Assembly (NCBI GenBank): GCA_947624235.1
Contig: CANQJK010000006.1
Location: 1-49,818 of the forward strand
DNA length: 49,818 nt
From: an uncultured Clostridia bacterium
GTDB lineage: Bacteria > Bacillota > Clostridia > Christensenellales > CAG-314
Direction: 5' to 3'
Position 1 is the first letter of the stretch, and the number at the start of each line of letters is the position of its first letter. Below are positions 9,217 to 18,840 of the stretch, piece after piece. A program made the translations under genes and the position numbers. The notes below the pieces were generated by a model that saw nothing but the letters and a program-made list of their open reading frames with translations, did not search any database and was not told the origin of the DNA.

Positions 9217-9235
9217 TTGACTTGTATGATAAAAT
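9206..9235 (+). promoter_or_regulatory. Promoter of the S10-spc-alpha operon
   Basis: TTGACA (9206-9211), 18-bp spacer, extended -10 TGaTAAAAT (9227-9235). It is a near-consensus sigma-A promoter and the best one upstream of rpsJ. It predicts a transcript starting near 9242 with a leader of about 255 nt. Confidence 0.8.
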
Positions 9236-9241
9236 GGTTAA

Positions 9242-9497
9242 GTTGCGAAAAAGGGGCTTGACGCACAAGGTTACTGAGACAACAGAAAACTTGTAGCCTA
9301 CCCAGCAACGCCGAGAGCGTTGCGACCGAACAACTTTTAAGCGACATCAGGCGTTAAGTGACTTCGAAAATCAAACTGGCGCAGATATCTTTGGGGCAAA
9401 CTTTGTTTGCTTTATTAAAAGTCGCAACAGGAAACACACGGCGGTGTTGTTGCCACAATGGTTCGGAGCATAAAACAAAAAAATAAGGAGAAAAAAC
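9242..9497 (+). promoter_or_regulatory. Long structured 5' leader of the ribosomal operon
   Basis: About 255 nt without a coding frame of note. Visible structures are a 7-bp hairpin GCAACGC-CGAGA-GCGTTGC (9305-9323) and a 6-bp hairpin GCAAAC-TTT-GTTTGC (9396-9410) followed by TTTATT, which could act as a weak attenuator. S10 operons are often autoregulated by a ribosomal protein binding such a leader. That this one works so is inference, and it does not match a leader class I can name. Confidence 0.5.
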
Positions 9498-9806
9498 ATG
9501 GCAACGCAAAGAATCAGGATAAGATTAAAGTCTTACGACCACAACTTGGTAGACCTCGCCTGCAAAAAGATCGTCGAAACGGCGGAAAAAATGGGCAGTA
9601 AGGTCTCCGGTCCCATTCCCCTTCCCACAGAAAAGGAGATCGTGACCGTACTTCGCGCAACTCACAAATATAAGGACGCGCGCGAGCAATTCGAACTCAG
9701 AACATACAAACGCTTGATAGACATCTACGGACCTAACGCAAAGACGGTAGACTCTCTTACGAGATTGGACCTTCCCGCGGGTATCGACGTCAAGATCAAG
9801 CTGTAA
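9498..9806 (+). CDS. rpsJ: 30S ribosomal protein S10
   Basis: 102 aa, normal length. Head protein of the small subunit, also known as the antitermination factor NusE. Conserved SGPIPLPT and the signature region [12 protein letters not shown] are present; the usual His of RTHKR is Tyr here. AAGGAG lies 7 nt before the ATG. First gene of the operon. Confidence 0.98.
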   Translation: MATQRIRIRLKSYDHNLVDLACKKIVETAEKMGSKVSGPIPLPTEKEIVTVLRATHKYKDAREQFELRTYKRLIDIYGPNAKTVDSLTRLDLPAGIDVKIKL

Positions 9807-9832
9807 CAAATAAAGGAGGATGAACTTTATCT

Positions 9833-10459
9833 ATGAATAAAGCAATCATTGGTAAGAAGTTGGGAATGACGCAAGTGTTCCTCAACGACGGAACAGTCGT
9901 TCCGGTAACTGTGATCAAAGCAGGTCCCTGCACGGTCACACAGGTAAAAACCGCAGAACGCGACGGATACACGGCGGTGCAACTCGGTTTTGACGAAGTG
10001 CCCGAAAGAAAGCTCAACAAGCCCGAACTCGGACACCTCAAAGCAAGCGGAGCAAAGGTGAGACACCTGCACGAGTTCAAGCTGGAAAACAGCGATCTCA
10101 CAGTGGGACAGACCGTAAATTGCGACGTGTTCGCCCAAGGCGATTTTGTGGACGTGACGGGCATAACGAAAGGTCACGGTTTCAGCGGAGTTATCAAGCG
10201 CTGGAATCAACACAGGCTCAAAGAAACCCACGGCGTCGGTCCCGTTCACAGGGAAGTCGGTTCCATGGGCCCGATCAGCAGTCCTTCGCGCGTAATGCCG
10301 GGCAAAAATCTTCCCGGACACTACGGCGTAGAGCAGGTGACGGTTTTGAATCTCTCGGTGGTAAAAGTCGACAAGGAGAGAGGAGTGTTGCTCGTAAAGG
10401 GCGCAGTCCCCGGTGCAAAGAACAGTATAGTATATGTTCGCAACGCCGTTAAGAAATAG
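9833..10459 (+). CDS. rplC: 50S ribosomal protein L3
   Basis: 208 aa, normal length. It begins MNKAIIGKKLGMTQVF. The long internal loop that reaches toward the peptidyl transferase centre is present (GSMGPISSPSRVMPGKNLPG), as is GHGFSGVIKRW. An AAAGGAGG site precedes the ATG. It follows rpsJ by 26 bp. Confidence 0.98.
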   Translation: MNKAIIGKKLGMTQVFLNDGTVVPVTVIKAGPCTVTQVKTAERDGYTAVQLGFDEVPERKLNKPELGHLKASGAKVRHLHEFKLENSDLTVGQTVNCDVFAQGDFVDVTGITKGHGFSGVIKRWNQHRLKETHGVGPVHREVGSMGPISSPSRVMPGKNLPGHYGVEQVTVLNLSVVKVDKERGVLLVKGAVPGAKNSIVYVRNAVKK

Positions 10460-10479
10460 GTGAAAGGAGAACAACGACC

Positions 10480-11103
10480 ATGCAAGTAAAAGTTTACAAC
10501 ACAAAGGCTGTGGAAGTGGGAACGCTGGACCTGGACGAAAACGTGTTCGGTTGCGACTACAACGAGCCACTCATTCACCAGGCGGTAGTGACGTATTTGG
10601 CTAATCAACGTCAAGGCACAAAATCGGCTCTCACCCGCACAGAAGTGCGCGGAGGCGGTATCAAGCCTTGGAGACAAAAGGGAACAGGTCGCGCAAGACA
10701 AGGCTCCATTCGCGCTCCGCAATGGATCAAGGGCGGAGTCGTGTTTGCCCCCAAACCGCGCGATTTCAGCAAAAAGATAAACAAAAAGATGAAAGCGCAA
10801 GCATTCCGCAGTGCGTTGAGCTACAAGGTAGCCAACAACGAATTGGTGGTAGTGGACGAGATCAAGTTGGACGCTCCCAAGACAAAGTTCGTTGCGGAAA
10901 TACTCAAAAACTTCGGCTACGACAAAAGAGTCCTGCTCCTTGTTACGGGAGACAGCGCCGATGTGGTAAGAGCGGGCGCCAACATCGAAAAACTTACGGT
11001 TACGGATGCGGATCTTGCCAATGTTTACGAGCTTGTCGCAAACGTCAACGTCATCGCAACCAAGTCTGCGATCAAAAAGATTGAGGAGGCATATTCGCTA
11101 TGA
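10480..11103 (+). CDS. rplD: 50S ribosomal protein L4
   Basis: 207 aa. The extended exit-tunnel loop is intact ([20 protein letters not shown]), the site where macrolide-resistance changes occur in other species. L4 is the classical autoregulator of S10 operons in gammaproteobacteria; whether it regulates here is unknown. Its stop overlaps the rplW start (ATGA), implying coupled translation. Confidence 0.98.
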   Translation: MQVKVYNTKAVEVGTLDLDENVFGCDYNEPLIHQAVVTYLANQRQGTKSALTRTEVRGGGIKPWRQKGTGRARQGSIRAPQWIKGGVVFAPKPRDFSKKINKKMKAQAFRSALSYKVANNELVVVDEIKLDAPKTKFVAEILKNFGYDKRVLLLVTGDSADVVRAGANIEKLTVTDADLANVYELVANVNVIATKSAIKKIEEAYSL

Positions 11104-11390
11104 ATTCCTACGACATTTTGAGACGTCCCGTTTTGACGGAAAAGAGCTACGGCAACATCCCCGCCAAGACCTACACCTTCGAGGTGGCAAAGGACGCAAA
11201 TAAAGTTCAGATCAAAAACGCAGTCGAAGAAATATTCGGCGTAAAAGTGGAAAAAGTGACCACTTCTACCGTAAAAGGTAAACTCAGACGACAGGGAAGA
11301 ACGCAAGGCTACACGCCGACGTGGAAAAAGGCGGTCGTCCGCCTCACCGCCGACAGCAAAGCAATAGAGTTCTTCGAGAGCCTGTCCTGA
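11100..11390 (+). CDS. rplW: 50S ribosomal protein L23
   Basis: 96 aa, normal length. Tunnel-exit protein that docks trigger factor and SRP. N-terminal [14 protein letters not shown] and the basic loop [19 protein letters not shown] are typical. The start overlaps the rplD stop by 4 nt, with GAGG just upstream inside rplD. Confidence 0.98.
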   Translation: MNSYDILRRPVLTEKSYGNIPAKTYTFEVAKDANKVQIKNAVEEIFGVKVEKVTTSTVKGKLRRQGRTQGYTPTWKKAVVRLTADSKAIEFFESLS

Positions 11391-11408
11391 TGACGGAGGT
11401 TAACAATC

Positions 11409-12233
11409 ATGGCTATCAAAAAATATAAACCTACATCTCCCGCTCGTCGATTCATGTCCGTTTCGACGTTTGAGGAAATCACAACGACAACTCCGTGCAA
11501 AAGCCTTCTTGCGGTAAACAAAAAAACAGGCGGTCGCAACGCTTCGGGCAAGATTACCGTTCGTCACATCGGCGGAGGCAATCGCACCAAGTACCGCATC
11601 ATCGACTTCAAGCGCGATAAGTCCGTACCCGCAAAGGTGGCGACGATCGAATACGATCCCAACCGCACGGCAAACATCGCTCTGCTTCACTACGCAGACG
11701 GCGAAAAGAGATACATTCTCGCTCCCGTCGGACTCAACGTGGGAGACACAGTGGTGGCAAGCCCCGACGCAGACATCAAAGTGGGCAACAATCTGCCTCT
11801 CGAAAATATCCCCGTCGGCACTATCGTGCACAACATCGAAATGAACCCCGGCAAGGGCGGACAGATCGCTCGCGCGGCAGGCATCTTTGCACAGCTGATG
11901 GCGAAGGAAGGCAAGTACGCAACACTGCGTATGCCCAGCGGAGAAATGAGACTCATCCTTCTCAAATGCCATGCAACGATAGGACAAGTGGGCAACCTCG
12001 ATCACGAGATAGTGTCCATCGGCAAAGCGGGCAAAACGCGTCACATGGGCGTCAAACCCACCGTTCGCGGTAGCGTTATGAACCCCTGCGACCACCCCCA
12101 TGGCGGTGGCGAAGGCAAGAGCCCCGTCGGAAGGCCCGGTCCCGTAACTCCGTGGGGCAAACCCGCACTCGGTTACAAGACCAGAAAGAAGAAGAAAGCT
12201 TCCGGCAAATTTATTGTTAAACGTATCAACTGA
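11409..12233 (+). CDS. rplB: 50S ribosomal protein L2
   Basis: 274 aa, normal length. Primary 23S rRNA binder needed for subunit association and peptidyl transfer. The hallmark reads [16 protein letters not shown], with Cys where most bacteria have Val, and keeps the key His. The C-terminus [13 protein letters not shown] is typical. GGAGG lies 11 nt before the ATG. Confidence 0.98.
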   Translation: MAIKKYKPTSPARRFMSVSTFEEITTTTPCKSLLAVNKKTGGRNASGKITVRHIGGGNRTKYRIIDFKRDKSVPAKVATIEYDPNRTANIALLHYADGEKRYILAPVGLNVGDTVVASPDADIKVGNNLPLENIPVGTIVHNIEMNPGKGGQIARAAGIFAQLMAKEGKYATLRMPSGEMRLILLKCHATIGQVGNLDHEIVSIGKAGKTRHMGVKPTVRGSVMNPCDHPHGGGEGKSPVGRPGPVTPWGKPALGYKTRKKKKASGKFIVKRIN

Positions 12234-12247
12234 TCGGAGGAGAAAAA

Positions 12248-12526
12248 ATGAGTAGATCGATTAAAAAAGGACCTTATGTTCAACCCGCATTGCTCAAACG
12301 CGTGCAGGAAATGAATGAAAAGGGCGAAAAGAAAGTTTTGAAAACGTGGTCGAGAAGTTCTACCATCTTCCCCGATTTCGTTGGACACACCATAGCGGTG
12401 CATGACGGCAAAAAACACGTTCCAGTGTACATCACCGAGGATATGGTAGGTTTGAAGTTGGGCGAATTTGCTCCCACGAGAACCTTCAAGGGACACGCCG
12501 GCAGTAAGACCGCCGGAGGAAAATAG
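12248..12526 (+). CDS. rpsS: 30S ribosomal protein S19
   Basis: 92 aa, normal length. Head protein that contacts S13 and the subunit bridge. [10 protein letters not shown] at the start, [17 protein letters not shown] and [14 protein letters not shown] are all conserved. Strong GGAGG upstream, overlapping the spacer after rplB. Confidence 0.98.
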   Translation: MSRSIKKGPYVQPALLKRVQEMNEKGEKKVLKTWSRSSTIFPDFVGHTIAVHDGKKHVPVYITEDMVGLKLGEFAPTRTFKGHAGSKTAGGK

Positions 12527-12538
12527 GAGGAATGACAA

Positions 12539-12925
12539 ATGGCTACAAGAAGTAAAGCAAAGGCTCTTGTCCGCGAACAAAACAAGGACAGACGCCCCAA
12601 GGCAATAGCAAAGTACATTCGCATATCTCCCTCCAAAGTTCAGATCGTTTTGGACTTGATACGCGGTCGTGACTACAAGGAGGCTGTCGCCATCCTCAAA
12701 ACAACGCAAAAGTCGGCTTGCGAGCCGGTACTCAAATGCCTCAACTCCGCCGCCGCAAACGCCGAGGTCAACCTCGGAATGAACAAGGATACTCTTTACG
12801 TTGCGGAATGTTTCGCAGATCAAGGTCCTACTTTGAAGAGAATGCAACCCGTTTCTCGCGGAAGAGGCTACCGTATCTTGAAGAGGACCAGTCACATAAC
12901 GGTGATTTTGGACGAGAGAGCGTAA
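12539..12925 (+). CDS. rplV: 50S ribosomal protein L22
   Basis: 128 aa, about 15 longer than usual because of a basic N-terminal tail before the core [20 protein letters not shown]. The tunnel hairpin [20 protein letters not shown] is intact. AGGAGG overlaps the rpsS stop region. The stop overlaps the ribosome binding site of rpsC. Confidence 0.97.
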   Translation: MATRSKAKALVREQNKDRRPKAIAKYIRISPSKVQIVLDLIRGRDYKEAVAILKTTQKSACEPVLKCLNSAAANAEVNLGMNKDTLYVAECFADQGPTLKRMQPVSRGRGYRILKRTSHITVILDERA

Positions 12926-12939
12926 GGAGGAATAGACAA

Positions 12940-13608
12940 ATGGGACAAAAAGTTAATCCGCACGGATTGAGAGTGGGCGTTATTCACGATTGGAATGCCA
13001 AATGGATCGCCGACAAAAAGAATTTTGCCAAGTACATCAAAGAGGACGACGTCATTCGTACCACCCTCAAAAAGAAGTACTTCCAATCCGGCATCAGCAA
13101 GATAATCATCGAAAGAAGCGAAGGCAAAGTGGTCGTTGATATCCACACGGGACGTCCCGGCGTGCTTATCGGCAAAGCGGGCGCGGGCGCAGAGGAGATC
13201 AAAGCGGTCGTGCAAAAGATCGCGGGAGACAAAGTCGTCGTCATCAACATCATCGAGGTCAAACGCCCCGATATGGACGCTCAGCTTGTCGCCGAGGCTA
13301 TCGCTTCTCAATTGGAAAAGCGCGTTTCCTTCCGCAGAGCTATGCGTCAGTGCATGGGACGCGCAACCCGTAGCGGTGCAAAGGGAATCAAAACAATGGT
13401 TTCGGGACGTTTGGACGGCGCCGAGATAGCCCGTACGGAGCAGTATCACGAGGGAAGCATTCCTCTTCACACGCTCAGAGCGGATATCGACTACGGCTAT
13501 GCGATAGCGCAAACCACCTTCGGCGTCATCGGCGTCAAGGTTTGGGTGTACAGAGGCGAGATCCTTCCCAAGAAAAAAAGAAACGTCAAGAAGGAGGTAA
13601 GTGAATAA
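12940..13608 (+). CDS. rpsC: 30S ribosomal protein S3
   Basis: 222 aa. Start placed at ATG 12940 because AAGGAGG (12924-12930) precedes it and the protein then begins with the conserved [13 protein letters not shown]; the frame is open further upstream but that is overlap with rplV. KH-domain loop [11 protein letters not shown] is present, as are [16 protein letters not shown] [13 protein letters not shown] and the basic C-terminus. Part of the mRNA entry site and its helicase activity. Confidence 0.97.
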   Translation: MGQKVNPHGLRVGVIHDWNAKWIADKKNFAKYIKEDDVIRTTLKKKYFQSGISKIIIERSEGKVVVDIHTGRPGVLIGKAGAGAEEIKAVVQKIAGDKVVVINIIEVKRPDMDAQLVAEAIASQLEKRVSFRRAMRQCMGRATRSGAKGIKTMVSGRLDGAEIARTEQYHEGSIPLHTLRADIDYGYAIAQTTFGVIGVKVWVYRGEILPKKKRNVKKEVSE

Positions 13609-14042
13609 TGTTAATGCCCAAAAGAGTACTACACCGTCGTCAATTCCGCGGAAGAATGAAGGGCGAGGCGCACAAGGGCAACAAGGTTGCTTACGGCGAA
13701 TACGGACTTCAAGCGTTGGAATGCGGGTGGATCACCTCCAATCAGATAGAGGCGGCGCGTGTCGCAATGACGCGTTTTGTAAAGCGTGGCGGTAAAGTTT
13801 GGGTGGACATCTTCCCCCACAAGCCCGTCACAAAGAAACCTGCTGAAACCCGTATGGGATCAGGTAAAGGTTCTCCCGAATATTGGGTGGCAGTTGTAAA
13901 GCCGGGCAGAGTTATGTTCGAAATGGCGGGCGTCCCCGAGGATACCGCAAGAGAAGCTCTGCGTCTGGCAAGTCACAAACTTCCCGTCAAGTGCAAGTTT
14001 GTGAGAAAGGTAGACGAGGTGAATGCAGATGAAAGCAAGTAA
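13608..14042 (+). CDS. rplP: 50S ribosomal protein L16
   Basis: 144 aa, normal length. Late-assembly protein at the A-site tRNA elbow. [19 protein letters not shown] and [18 protein letters not shown] are conserved. The first base of its ATG is the last base of the rpsC stop; AAGGAGG lies 10 nt upstream within rpsC. Confidence 0.98.
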   Translation: MLMPKRVLHRRQFRGRMKGEAHKGNKVAYGEYGLQALECGWITSNQIEAARVAMTRFVKRGGKVWVDIFPHKPVTKKPAETRMGSGKGSPEYWVAVVKPGRVMFEMAGVPEDTAREALRLASHKLPVKCKFVRKVDEVNADESK

Positions 14043-14220
14043 TATTCGCGAACTCAGTAACGCAGAATTGGTCGCAAAGCTCGCAGATTTGAAGAAGGAG
14101 CTGTTCAACTTGCGTTTATCTCACGCAACGGGACAACTCAACAACCCTCTCCAACTCAACAGCGTAAAGAAGGATATCGCGCGCGTAAAGACGGTCCTTC
14201 GCGAAAGAGGGGAAAAGTGA
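14029..14220 (+). CDS. rpmC: 50S ribosomal protein L29
   Basis: 63 aa, normal length. Start chosen at the second of two in-frame ATGs (14023 and 14029), because the GAGGTG site at 14016-14021 is correctly spaced only for 14029 and the protein then begins [10 protein letters not shown]. Its start overlaps the rplP end by 14 nt. Helical hairpin with the motif [17 protein letters not shown]. Tunnel-exit protein. Confidence 0.95.
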   Translation: MKASNIRELSNAELVAKLADLKKELFNLRLSHATGQLNNPLQLNSVKKDIARVKTVLRERGEK

Positions 14221-14231
14221 GGTAAATGACT

Positions 14232-14486
14232 ATGGAAAGAAACAGTAGAAAAGAAAGAGTCGGCATCGTTGTTTCCGACAAAATGGACAAGACGATAGTC
14301 GTAGCAGTGGTAAACAAATACAAACACCCTCTTTACAAAAAGACGGTGAGCAAGACCAAAAAGTACAAGGTCCACGACGAACTTAACGAGTGCGGAGTAG
14401 GCGACACCGTTCGCATCGGCGAAACGAGAAAGCTCTCCAAGGACAAGAACTGGCGTCTGTTGGAAATTGTCGAAAAGGCAAAGTAA
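14232..14486 (+). CDS. rpsQ: 30S ribosomal protein S17
   Basis: 84 aa, normal length. Of two nearby ATGs (14226 and 14232) the second has the better distance to the GAGG at 14219-14222. [19 protein letters not shown] and the signature [18 protein letters not shown] are typical of this early-assembly OB-fold protein. Confidence 0.96.
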   Translation: MERNSRKERVGIVVSDKMDKTIVVAVVNKYKHPLYKKTVSKTKKYKVHDELNECGVGDTVRIGETRKLSKDKNWRLLEIVEKAK

Positions 14487-14501
14487 CAGGAGGAAAACAA
14501 A

Positions 14502-14870
14502 GTGATTCAAGTACAAACAAGACTTAAAGCCGCCGACAACAGCGGTGCAAAAGAGCTTATGTGCATAAAGGTCCTTGGCGGTTCCTCGCGTAAGTTCGGC
14601 AACATCGGCGACGTGATAGTCGCCAGCGTCAAGAGCGCAAACCCCGGCGGAGTGGTCAAAAAGGGCGACGTCGTCAAGGCGGTTATAGTGAGAAGTTCGT
14701 TCGGTATCAACAGAAAGGACGGAACGCACATTCGTTTCGACGACAATGCGGCCGTTATTATCGATCAACAAAAGCAACCGAGAGGCACCCGTATTTTTGG
14801 GCCTGTGGCAAGAGAGCTTCGTGAAAAAGACTACATGAAGATCGTATCTCTCGCTCCGGAAGTGCTGTAA
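14502..14870 (+). CDS. rplN: 50S ribosomal protein L14
   Basis: 122 aa, normal length, GTG start with CAGGAGG upstream. It begins [19 protein letters not shown] and ends VSLAPEVL, both nearly invariant. Contacts helix 14 of 16S rRNA in an intersubunit bridge. First gene of the spc section. Confidence 0.98.
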   Translation: MIQVQTRLKAADNSGAKELMCIKVLGGSSRKFGNIGDVIVASVKSANPGGVVKKGDVVKAVIVRSSFGINRKDGTHIRFDDNAAVIIDQQKQPRGTRIFGPVARELREKDYMKIVSLAPEVL

Positions 14871-14886
14871 AAGGAGGACAAGGAAA

Positions 14887-15297
14887 ATGGCAAGTATGAA
14901 TGTTAGGTCCGGTGATACAGTCGAAATCATCGTCGGCACGGTGGAAAATCGCGGAAAGCGCGGCAAGGTGCTCGTCGCCAACCCCGAAACGCACACGGTC
15001 GTCGTTGAAGGACTCAATCTGGTAACAAAGCATAGGAAACCACGTTCAGCGCAAGAGCAGGGCGGTAAGTTCGAACAACCCCGTCCCGTTGACGTAAGCA
15101 ACGTCGCTCTCGTTTGTCCCAGTTGCAAAAAGACAACGCGCGTAGCGCATGTTCTCGGAGAAAACGGCAAGTGGCTCCGTTGTTGCAAAAAATGCGGTGC
15201 CACCATCGACACCCGCGCCGAGAAGAAGCAAGCAAGAGCCGCCAAGGCTAAAACGGCTCCCAAGAGAACAAAAAGATCCAAAGCCGACGCTGAGTAA
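14887..15297 (+). CDS. rplX: 50S ribosomal protein L24 with zinc ribbon and basic tail
   Basis: 136 aa against about 103-105. The KOW core (residues 5-72) is ordinary. A CPSC...CCKKC ribbon (Cys77, Cys80, Cys99/100, Cys103) could hold zinc. Beyond residue 108 comes a roughly 28-residue Ala/Lys/Arg tail that most L24 proteins lack. L24 initiates large-subunit assembly. AAAGGAGG upstream. Confidence 0.97.
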   Translation: MASMNVRSGDTVEIIVGTVENRGKRGKVLVANPETHTVVVEGLNLVTKHRKPRSAQEQGGKFEQPRPVDVSNVALVCPSCKKTTRVAHVLGENGKWLRCCKKCGATIDTRAEKKQARAAKAKTAPKRTKRSKADAE

Positions 15298-15308
15298 GGA
15301 GGAACATC

Positions 15309-15890
15309 ATGGCAGAAAAGAAGAACGTTGCTCAAACGAGCAACAAACCTATCGAATGTAGGTTGAGAAAGCTTTACAAAGAAACCGTTGTTCCCCAACT
15401 CATCAAGGAATTCGGTTACAAAAACATAAATGAAGTTCCCCGTCTGGAAAAGATCGTTCTTAACGCAGGTTTGGGCGACGTAAAGGACAACAGCAAGTCC
15501 TTCCAACTGGCGGTAGAGGAACTCAAAGTGATCTCCGGTCAAAAACCCCTTGTGACCAACAGCAAACTGTCTGTGGCAAACTTCAAAGTGCGCAAGGGCA
15601 TGGCGGTAGGAGCAAAGGTAACTCTTCGCGGTGAGCGTATGTATTCCTTCTTCGACAAACTGGTTAGTATTGCGTTGCCGAGAGTCAGAGACTTCCGTGG
15701 CGTCAACACCAACCTCGACGGTCGCGGAAACTACACGCTGGGCATTCGCGAACAACTCATTTTCCCCGAGATCGTCTACGATCAAGTGGAAAAAACCAGA
15801 GGCTTTGACGTGACTTTCGTCACGACCGCCAAGACGGACGCCGAAGGTAAAGCATTGCTCAAATATTTGGGCATGCCCTTCAGAGCATAG
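15309..15890 (+). CDS. rplE: 50S ribosomal protein L5
   Basis: 193 aa, about 13 longer than usual because of a polar N-terminal extension before the conserved [51 protein letters not shown] and [18 protein letters not shown] are conserved. Binds 5S rRNA. AAGGAGG upstream. Confidence 0.98.
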   Translation: MAEKKNVAQTSNKPIECRLRKLYKETVVPQLIKEFGYKNINEVPRLEKIVLNAGLGDVKDNSKSFQLAVEELKVISGQKPLVTNSKLSVANFKVRKGMAVGAKVTLRGERMYSFFDKLVSIALPRVRDFRGVNTNLDGRGNYTLGIREQLIFPEIVYDQVEKTRGFDVTFVTTAKTDAEGKALLKYLGMPFRA

Positions 15891-15904
15891 TAAGGAGAGA
15901 TGAT

Positions 15905-16090
15905 ATGGCAAAGAAAGCAATGATAAACAAACAGCAAAGAACGCCCAAGTATTCCACTCGCGGATACACGCGTTGCTCTATATGCGGACGTCCGCATGCT
16001 GTGCTTCGCAAGTACGGTATATGCCGTATTTGTTTCAGAGAAAAGGCGTACAAGGGAGAGATCCCCGGCGTTAAAAAAGCAAGTTGGTAA
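15905..16090 (+). CDS. rpsZ: 30S ribosomal protein S14 type Z (zinc-binding)
   Basis: 61 aa, the short zinc form. Cys24-x2-Cys27 and Cys40-x2-Cys43 form the ribbon (CSIC ... CRIC), and the end is [11 protein letters not shown]. The zinc-independent long paralogue is not in this window. AAGGAGAG upstream. Confidence 0.98.
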   Translation: MAKKAMINKQQRTPKYSTRGYTRCSICGRPHAVLRKYGICRICFREKAYKGEIPGVKKASW

Positions 16091-16104
16091 GGAGGAAAAT
16101 ACAA

Positions 16105-16503
16105 ATGGTTGTTACAGATCCTATTGCTGATATGCTCACGCGTATCAGAAACGCTATCACAGCTAAACACGCCGATGTAGAGATCCCCGCCTCCAAGACG
16201 AAAAAGGCGATAGTGGATATCCTCCTCGAAGAAGGATACATCGCTTCTTACGAAGTTGTGGAGCACGAACTTCAAAACACGTTGAAGGTCACGCTCAAAT
16301 ACGGACGCAAGGGCGAAAAGGCTATCATAGGTTTGAAACGTATTTCCAAGCCGGGGCTGAGAGTTTACGCCAAGAGCAGTGAACTTCCCAGAGTGTTGAA
16401 CGGCCTCGGAATAGCAATCGTGTCCACAAGCAAGGGCATTATGACGGACAAGAAAGCGCGCGAGTTGAATCTCGGCGGAGAAGTTCTTGCGTACGTTTGG
16501 TAA
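16105..16503 (+). CDS. rpsH: 30S ribosomal protein S8
   Basis: 132 aa. Start at ATG 16105, preceded by AAGGAGG (16090-16096), giving the conserved [14 protein letters not shown] near the N-terminus. C-terminal signature [18 protein letters not shown] is intact. S8 is the spc-operon repressor in E. coli; no S8-like site was identified here. Confidence 0.98.
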   Translation: MVVTDPIADMLTRIRNAITAKHADVEIPASKTKKAIVDILLEEGYIASYEVVEHELQNTLKVTLKYGRKGEKAIIGLKRISKPGLRVYAKSSELPRVLNGLGIAIVSTSKGIMTDKKARELNLGGEVLAYVW

Positions 16504-16515
16504 GGAGGTAGGGAA

Positions 16516-17058
16516 ATGTCAAGAATCGGAAAAAAACCTATCGTATTACCCGTCGGCGTCACGGTAGATTGCAGTGACGGCAACGTAACGGTAAAAGGCG
16601 CAAAGGGGACGCTGTCCCGTCATGTAGAAAAGTGCATCGACGTCAAGGTAGAAGGCAATGAACTGCTTGTTTCCATCGCCGACGAAAAAGCCAATGACGT
16701 GCAGGCAAAACACGGACTTTACCGCGCTCTCCTTGCCAACATGGTCAAGGGCGTAAGCGAAGGTTTCAGTCGCAATCTCATCATCAACGGCGTAGGCTAC
16801 AAAGCAACGGTCAGCGGGGACAAGCTGGTGCTCAACATCGGATATTCTCACCCCGTAGAGGTAGTTGCTCCCAAGGGCATCTCATTTGCTTGCCCGTCGC
16901 AAACGGAAGTAGTCGTTTCCGGCATCGACAAGGAACTTGTGGGACAAACCGCCGCAAACATCAAGGCTAAACGTCCTGTCGAACCCTATCATGCCTACGG
17001 CGTACGCTTCAAGGAAGAGACCGTGATCATGAAAGAAGGCAAAAAAGCAGGTAAGTAA
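16516..17058 (+). CDS. rplF: 50S ribosomal protein L6
   Basis: 180 aa, normal length. MSRIGKKPIVLPVGV at the start and the C-terminal KPYKGKG-type signature region RPVEPYHAYGVRF, slightly diverged. Located near the GTPase centre. AAGGAGG directly after the rpsH stop. Confidence 0.98.
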   Translation: MSRIGKKPIVLPVGVTVDCSDGNVTVKGAKGTLSRHVEKCIDVKVEGNELLVSIADEKANDVQAKHGLYRALLANMVKGVSEGFSRNLIINGVGYKATVSGDKLVLNIGYSHPVEVVAPKGISFACPSQTEVVVSGIDKELVGQTAANIKAKRPVEPYHAYGVRFKEETVIMKEGKKAGK

Positions 17059-17071
17059 GGGAGTGTAGACT

Positions 17072-17434
17072 ATGATAAAGAAGATAAACAAAAATGCAGA
17101 CAGACAGATCCGTCATGCAAGAGTAAGAAAAAAGGTTTTCGGAACTATCGTCAAACCCCGTTTGTGCGTTTACCGTTCCACCAACTACATCTACGCTCAG
17201 GTAATAGACGATATCAACGGCAAAACGCTTTGCGCGTCCAGCAGTTTGGCGCTTCGCAATGAGCTAAAAGGCAAGAACAAGACGGAATCGGCAAAGGCAG
17301 TGGGAGCGGACATCGCTCAAAAAGCTGTCAAGCTGGGCGTAAGCGAAGTGGTGTTCGACCGTGGCGGTTACATCTACACAGGCAGAGTGGCCGCATTGGC
17401 AGACGGCGCAAGAGAAGCCGGACTTAAATTCTAA
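17072..17434 (+). CDS. rplR: 50S ribosomal protein L18
   Basis: 120 aa, normal length. 5S rRNA binder. [30 protein letters not shown] and the C-terminal [20 protein letters not shown] are conserved. AAGGGAG upstream. Confidence 0.98.
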   Translation: MIKKINKNADRQIRHARVRKKVFGTIVKPRLCVYRSTNYIYAQVIDDINGKTLCASSSLALRNELKGKNKTESAKAVGADIAQKAVKLGVSEVVFDRGGYIYTGRVAALADGAREAGLKF

Positions 17435-17446
17435 TCGGAGGGAAAT

Positions 17447-18070
17447 ATGGAAAACGTACAAGAAGTTGAAGTTGTTGCAACAGAACAGCAACAAGACGGC
17501 GCTCCCCGCACGGAGCAACCCAAACGTAACTTCCGCGACAACCGCTCCGACAGAAAGGGCGGAAGGCGCAACAGTCGCGACAGAGAAGTAAAGGAAGACG
17601 ACGGTCTCATCAAAAAAACCGTTTCCATCAACCGCGTTACCAAGGTCGTCAAGGGCGGACGCACGATGCGTTTTTCAGCGCTGTGCGTAGTCGGTGACGG
17701 CAAGGGCATGGTAGGCATCGGCATGGCAAAGGCGGCAGAAGTGCCCCAAGCCATCGAAAAAGCCAACCTGCGCGCCAAGAAGGCAATGGTAAGCATCGAG
17801 CTTCTCGATACCACTATCCCCCACGAGACTATCGGCAAGTTCGGCAAAGGGCATGTGTTGCTTATGCCTGCTCAACCCGGTACAGGCGTTATCGCGGGCG
17901 GTCCCGTGCGTAACGTATTGGAAGCAGTGGGCATCAAGGATATTCGTACAAAATCCTACGGTTCCAACAACCCCGTAAACTGCGTAAAGGCAACCTTCAA
18001 CGGATTGGTGAGCCTTCGTAGCAAAGAGCACATCGCTCAACTGCGCGGAAAAAACGTTGATGAAATTTAG
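17447..18070 (+). CDS. rpsE: 30S ribosomal protein S5 with N-terminal extension
   Basis: 207 aa against about 166. An extra 40 residues or so at the N-terminus are first Glu/Gln-rich and then Arg/Asn/Asp-rich ([19 protein letters not shown]). The core then follows: [39 protein letters not shown]5 lies at the mRNA entry and in the accuracy centre. Such tails occur in other Firmicutes, but this one is long. GGAGG upstream. Confidence 0.97.
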   Translation: MENVQEVEVVATEQQQDGAPRTEQPKRNFRDNRSDRKGGRRNSRDREVKEDDGLIKKTVSINRVTKVVKGGRTMRFSALCVVGDGKGMVGIGMAKAAEVPQAIEKANLRAKKAMVSIELLDTTIPHETIGKFGKGHVLLMPAQPGTGVIAGGPVRNVLEAVGIKDIRTKSYGSNNPVNCVKATFNGLVSLRSKEHIAQLRGKNVDEI

Positions 18071-18081
18071 CGAGGTGTATC

Positions 18082-18387
18082 ATGGCTGTAAAAAAATTAA
18101 CGAAAAACGAAACAAAGCAACCTCTCTACGTCAACGGTAGATATGTTGTGGAAAAACAACTTGCACCCAAGCCTCAAAAGGGCGACAAACCCTACGCTCA
18201 GGCGCAAGGACAACTCAGGGTGACGCTTGTCAAGAGCACAGCCGGTTGCCTCAAAGATCAACAGGCAACGGTAAGGGCATTGGGACTTACCAAGATCCGC
18301 ACCTCCAACGTGCTCCCCGACAACGACGCCGTTCGCGGTATGATCTTCAAGGTCAAGCATCTTGTGGTTGTGGAAGAAGTAAAGTAG
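18082..18387 (+). CDS. rpmD: 50S ribosomal protein L30 with long N-terminal extension
   Basis: 101 aa against about 60. The L30 core begins near residue 44 (LRVTLVKSTAGCLKDQQATV) and runs through LGLTKIRTSNVLPDN to the C-terminus. The first 43 residues are Lys/Gln-rich and unrecognised. The ATG at 18082 has a GAGGTG site 5 nt upstream right after the rpsE stop, and no internal start has a site, so the extension appears translated. Confidence 0.95.
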   Translation: MAVKKLTKNETKQPLYVNGRYVVEKQLAPKPQKGDKPYAQAQGQLRVTLVKSTAGCLKDQQATVRALGLTKIRTSNVLPDNDAVRGMIFKVKHLVVVEEVK

Positions 18388-18396
18388 GAGGCTAAT

Positions 18397-18840
18397 ATGA
18401 GAATACATTCAATTCAACCGGCTGTCGGAGCAACGACCTCCGAGAAGAGACTGGGCAGAGGTATCGGAAGCGGTCTCGGCAAAACGAGCGGAAAAGGTCA
18501 CAAAGGACAGTGGGCGCGTAGCGGAGGCGGTGTTCGCCCCGGCTTCGAAGGCGGTCAGACGCCCATCGCAAGACGTTTGCCCAAACGTGGTTTCAACAAC
18601 AAATTCAGAGTGGTCTACGACATCGTCAACGTCGAAGCGCTCAATGTGTTCGAAAACGACACCGTGGTCACCCCCGAATTGCTCAGGGAGCAACGCATTG
18701 TTACCGAAAAGAACGGTGGTATCAAAGTTCTCGGCAACGGTCACCTTACCAAAAAACTTACTGTAAAGGCAGATAAGTTCTCCGCTTCGGCCAAACAGGC
18801 TATCGAATCGGCAGGAGGAGTTGCAGAGGTAATCGAATAA
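18397..18840 (+). CDS. rplO: 50S ribosomal protein L15
   Basis: 147 aa, normal length. Glycine-rich N-terminal arm [20 protein letters not shown] and the basic RLPKRGFNN are typical. GGAGG upstream. Its stop overlaps the secY start by one base. Confidence 0.98.
   Translation: MRIHSIQPAVGATTSEKRLGRGIGSGLGKTSGKGHKGQWARSGGGVRPGFEGGQTPIARRLPKRGFNNKFRVVYDIVNVEALNVFENDTVVTPELLREQRIVTEKNGGIKVLGNGHLTKKLTVKADKFSASAKQAIESAGGVAEVIE

Noticed and set aside
14121..15920. A 599-codon minus-strand frame across rpsQ-rplE
   Set aside because: Lies opposite four ribosomal protein genes with strong start signals.
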